Source: Christensenella sp. UBA2853 (lineage in GTDB: Bacteria; Bacillota; Clostridia; Christensenellales; Aristaeellaceae). From it: a DNA stretch of 16,077 bases. Both the position numbers and the translations under genes were made by a program. The DNA lies in NCBI GenBank assembly GCA_002350845.1, contig DEFL01000010.1:30409-46485 (forward strand), read 5' to 3'. The notes under the pieces are model-generated. The model saw only the letters and a list, made by a program, of their open reading frames with translations, was not told where the DNA came from and searched no databases. Shown piece by piece: positions 13,745 through 16,077 of the stretch (its first letter is position 1; each line of letters opens with the position of its first letter).

Positions 13745-14602
13745 ATGACACACATGGGCATGAAAAAACAGAGGATGATCTCCTCCGTTGTCTATCATCT
13801 GCTGGTTGCCGCGTTCGGCTTTATCATGATCTATCCGCTTCTCTGGATGGTCATGAGCTCCTTCAAGGAGTCAAGCACCATTTTCCGTGAAGCGCACCGG
13901 CTGATTCCCGAGTCCTTTCACTTTGAAAACTATACCAATGGCTGGCGCGGATTCGGCGGATACACCTTCGGGACCTTCTTCAAGAACTCTTTCATCATCT
14001 CCGTGACCGCCTCCATCGGTGCTGTGCTCTCCTCGGCCATCATCGCCTTCGGCTTTGCCCGTCTGCGCTTTCCCGGGAGAAACATCTGGTTTACCTGTGT
14101 CATGATGACCATGATGCTTCCCTTCCAGGTCGTCATGATCCCTCAGTTTCTGATCTTCCAGCAGCTCAACTGGATCAACACCATGCTGCCCATCACCGTC
14201 CCGTATTTCTTCGGACAGGCATTCTTCATTTTCCAGAACATGCAGTTTATCCGCGGCATCCCCATGGAACTGGATGAATCTGCACGAATTGACGGCTGCA
14301 GCTATTACGGCATATTCGTGTGGATCATCCTGCCGCTGATCAAGCCGTCCATCATCACCACTTCCATCTTCTCCTTCATGTGGCGCTGGGATGACTTCTT
14401 CGGTGCCCTGCTGTACCTGAATTCGCCCTCCAAGTATACCCTGTCCATCGCCCTGAAAATGTTTTCCGATCCCTCTGCCCAGTCTGACTGGGGTGCCATG
14501 TTCGCCATGTCCACCCTTTCCATCATCCCGATTCTTGTCATTTTCCTGATCTTCCAGAAGAATCTGACGGACGGCATCGCGACAGAGGGCCTCAAGGAAT
14601 AA
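13745..14602 (+). CDS. CUT1 sugar ABC transporter permease (MalG/UgpE-like)
   Basis: A 285-aa membrane permease of the MalG/UgpE group. The N-terminus HLLVAAFGFIMIYPLLWMVMSSFKESSTIF is diagnostic. The EAA loop is ELDESARIDGCSYYGIFVWIILPLIKPSI (residues about 175-203), shown here in parts: E175, A180, D183 and G184 are kept. About six helices are expected. Start ATG 13745 follows AGGTGAG by a short gap; an ATG at 13754 is a less likely choice. It is the last gene of the operon, followed by a strong terminator. No ABC ATPase follows, so an orphan MsmX-type ATPase likely serves it. Confidence 0.94.
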   Translation: MTHMGMKKQRMISSVVYHLLVAAFGFIMIYPLLWMVMSSFKESSTIFREAHRLIPESFHFENYTNGWRGFGGYTFGTFFKNSFIISVTASIGAVLSSAIIAFGFARLRFPGRNIWFTCVMMTMMLPFQVVMIPQFLIFQQLNWINTMLPITVPYFFGQAFFIFQNMQFIRGIPMELDESARIDGCSYYGIFVWIILPLIKPSIITTSIFSFMWRWDDFFGALLYLNSPSKYTLSIALKMFSDPSAQSDWGAMFAMSTLSIIPILVIFLIFQKNLTDGIATEGLKE

Positions 14603-14622
14603 TCTCCGGCTGAATGTACATC

Positions 14623-14655
14623 AAGCGGCGGATCCCGCGGTCCGCCGCTTTTTCT
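14623..14655 (+). terminator. Strong rho-independent terminator of the importer operon
   Basis: A perfect 10-bp GC-rich stem (AAGCGGCGGA at 14623-14632, TCCGCCGCTT at 14641-14650) with an 8-nt loop is followed by a T-run through 14653. It begins 21 nt after the permease stop. Confidence 0.92.
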
Positions 14656-14672
14656 GTACCTTGATGCGCTGT

Positions 14673-14709
14673 TCATCGCCTTGCTGACGAAGGCGAAGAT
14701 TTTTCTTTT
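14673..14709 (+). terminator. Second terminator ahead of the iscS promoter
   Basis: TCGCCTT (14676-14682) pairs with AAGGCGA (14690-14696) around a 7-nt loop, with two further pairs outside a mismatch. TTTTTCTTTT follows at 14700-14709. It backs up the terminator just before it and insulates iscS from the importer operon. Confidence 0.75.
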
Positions 14710-14718
14710 CTGTTTTAC

Positions 14719-14750
14719 CTATTGACATAGTAGGTGAATAGTCTTATAAT
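14719..14750 (+). promoter_or_regulatory. iscS promoter with embedded Rrf2/IscR-type operator
   Basis: TTGACA (14722-14727), 17 bp and TATAAT (14745-14750) match the sigma-70 consensus at all 12 positions. Bases 14719-14741 form an inverted repeat with arms CTATTGAC and GTGAATAG (7 of 8 bases pair, 7-bp centre), covering the -35 and spacer. The 13-bp stretch AGTAGGTGAATAG (14729-14741) is identical to 5859-5871 in the Rrf2 gene promoter. A perfect promoter with an overlapping operator suggests strong expression held down by a repressor. Confidence 0.82.
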
Positions 14751-14783
14751 CCGGCTGTGCCTGTACGAAAGGAGCTGTTGACT

Positions 14784-15968
14784 GTGATCTACGCAGATAA
14801 CGCAGCCACAACCCGGATGAGCGAGAAAGCCATCCAGACCATGACCACGCTGCTTGAAGAAACCTGGGGCAACCCGTCCAGCCTGTATGAACACGGACAG
14901 AAGGCAAAGACTGTCCTGGAAAATGCCCGCGCTGAGATTGCAGCGGCCATCGGAGCCGATGCGCGCGAAATCACCTTCACTTCCGGCGGAAGCGAAGCGG
15001 ACAATCAGGCGATCCGTTCCGCCGCTGAAATCGGCCGGGCGAAAGGCAAAATGCATATCATCTCCACCGCCTTTGAACATCACGCGGTGCTGCATACACT
15101 GGAAAGACTGAAAAAGGAGGGCTTTGAAATCACCCTCCTGGACGTACATGAAAACGGACTGGTCGTGCCTTCCGAGGTGGAAGCCGCGATTCGCGAGGAT
15201 ACCTGCCTTGTAACCATCATGTATGCCAACAATGAAATCGGCACCATCCAGCCGATCCGGGAGATCGGAGAAATCTGCCGGAAAAAGAATGTCCTGTTCC
15301 ACACCGATGCCGTTCAGGCCATCGGCCATATTCCGGTCAGTGTCATCGAAGACCACATTGACCTCCTCTCCTCCTCCGCCCATAAGTTTCACGGTCCCAA
15401 AGGCGTGGGCTTCCTGTATGCAAAGCGCGGCATCCGCCTCACCCCTCTGATTGAAGGCGGGGCGCAGGAGCGCGGCCGGCGGGCCGGCACGGAGAATGTC
15501 CCCGGGATCGGCGCCATGGCCGCCGCCCTGAAGGAGTCCATCGAAAAAATGCCGGAAAACACGGCACACCTCCTCCGCATGCGGGACCGGCTCATCGCCG
15601 GGCTTTCGGAGATCCCGCACTGTGCACTCAACGGGGACGCGGAAAAACGCCTGCCCGGCAATGTCAGTTTCTGTTTTGAAGGCATTGAAGGCGAATCGCT
15701 GCTGCTCATGCTCGACGACATGGGTATCCAGGCTTCCTCCGGCAGTGCCTGTACCTCCGGATCGCTTGATCCGAGTCATGTGCTTCTGGCCATCGGCCGC
15801 GTGCATGATGTGGCGCATGGCTCCCTCCGTCTGAGCCTTGGAGAGGACATCACCGAGGAGCAGGTGGATGAAATCATCCGCTCGGTGAAGGAAGTCGTCA
15901 CCAGTCTTCGCGGTTTCTCCCCGGTCTGGAGAGACCTGACCAGCGGCAAAAAGCCGTTCATTCTGTAA
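14784..15968 (+). CDS. iscS: Cysteine desulfurase (IscS/NifS family)
   Basis: A 394-aa PLP enzyme that removes sulfur from cysteine as a persulfide for Fe-S cluster assembly. It begins MIYADNAATT, the usual family start. PLP contacts include H99/H100 in FEHHAVL and Schiff-base lysine K201 in SSAHKFHGPKG. The catalytic cysteine is C323 in SSGSACTSGSLDPSHVL, the class I (NifS/IscS) loop. The start is the GTG at 14784, since AAAGGAG lies 9 nt upstream; an open frame from a GTG at 14757 would begin almost at the transcription start. It is followed 13 nt later by iscU. Placement next to iscU makes Fe-S assembly rather than tRNA thiolation the main role. NifS is an equally valid name. Confidence 0.95.
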   Translation: MIYADNAATTRMSEKAIQTMTTLLEETWGNPSSLYEHGQKAKTVLENARAEIAAAIGADAREITFTSGGSEADNQAIRSAAEIGRAKGKMHIISTAFEHHAVLHTLERLKKEGFEITLLDVHENGLVVPSEVEAAIREDTCLVTIMYANNEIGTIQPIREIGEICRKKNVLFHTDAVQAIGHIPVSVIEDHIDLLSSSAHKFHGPKGVGFLYAKRGIRLTPLIEGGAQERGRRAGTENVPGIGAMAAALKESIEKMPENTAHLLRMRDRLIAGLSEIPHCALNGDAEKRLPGNVSFCFEGIEGESLLLMLDDMGIQASSGSACTSGSLDPSHVLLAIGRVHDVAHGSLRLSLGEDITEEQVDEIIRSVKEVVTSLRGFSPVWRDLTSGKKPFIL

Positions 15969-15981
15969 GGGAGGCATTCCA

Positions 15982-16077
15982 ATGGCATTATACAGTGAAA
16001 AAGTCATGGACCATTTCCGCAACCCCCGCAATGTCGGCGTCATCGAGGATGCAGACGGCATCGGGGAAGTCGGCAAC
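15982..16077 (+). CDS. iscU: Fe-S cluster scaffold protein IscU/NifU-like, N-terminal part (cut by window edge)
   Basis: Scaffold on which sulfur from IscS and iron form [2Fe-2S] and [4Fe-4S] clusters. Only 32 residues are visible: MALYSEKVMDHFRNPRNVG, then a stretch ending in GEVGN, the typical start of IscU. The first ligand cysteine comes just after GEVGN in the family and lies beyond the window. ATG 15982 has GGGAGG 7 nt upstream. It is 13 nt after iscS, so it shares the iscS promoter and probable Rrf2 control. Confidence 0.93.
   Translation, partial: MALYSEKVMDHFRNPRNVGVIEDADGIGEVGN

Noticed and set aside
14715..16076. Long open frame antisense to iscS and iscU
   Set aside because: It covers two genes with diagnostic motifs and a perfect promoter on the other strand. 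Its product resembles no family.

Overview
The window looks like chromosomal DNA from a GC-rich anaerobic Firmicute, probably a gut or rumen Clostridia member. Supporting signs are an oxygen-sensitive class III ribonucleotide reductase (NrdD/NrdG), a YesM/YesN-type two-component system beside a CUT1 sugar ABC importer, an Rrf2-type regulator with an IscS/IscU pair, strong GGAGG ribosome binding sites and sigma-70-like promoters. A Christensenellales/Aristaeella-like lineage is only a guess; nothing here fixes the genus. There are no rRNA, tRNA, CRISPR or mobile elements. No gap between genes exceeds 300 bases; the largest (11170-11414) is a divergent promoter region.

Left part, all on the minus strand: a DUF4037 nucleotidyltransferase-like gene runs 19 nt upstream of nrdG, which is followed by nrdD (cut by the window edge). 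nrdD has its own promoter with two NrdR-box-like sites 32 bp apart, one overlapping the -35. Upstream of these lies a pair of genes for Tim44-like proteins with C-terminal zinc ribbons, one of them membrane-bound, with a clear promoter and a terminator. Next come an amidohydrolase with its own terminator and a small Rrf2/IscR-like regulator.

Central part: a divergent carbohydrate locus. On the minus strand, a YesM-like sensor kinase, a YesN-like AraC-type response regulator and a pectinesterase-like (CE8 fold) protein overlap by 4 and 7 nt, so they are almost certainly one translationally coupled operon. On the plus strand, a substrate-binding protein and two permeases form a CUT1 importer without its ATPase, ending in tandem terminators. 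The shared intergenic region has a promoter each way, and a 7-bp direct repeat with 21-bp period sits just upstream of the importer -35, a plausible site for the response regulator. The kinase probably senses an extracellular saccharide, the regulator switches on the importer, and the cytoplasmic CE8-like protein acts on the incoming (perhaps pectin-derived) oligosaccharide.

Right part: iscS and the start of iscU on the plus strand behind a near-perfect promoter. An element inside this promoter (a 13-bp identical core plus a CTATTG arm) recurs inside the promoter of the Rrf2 gene about 9 kb away. This suggests one regulon in which the Rrf2 protein controls itself and the Fe-S assembly operon, although the two are not adjacent.
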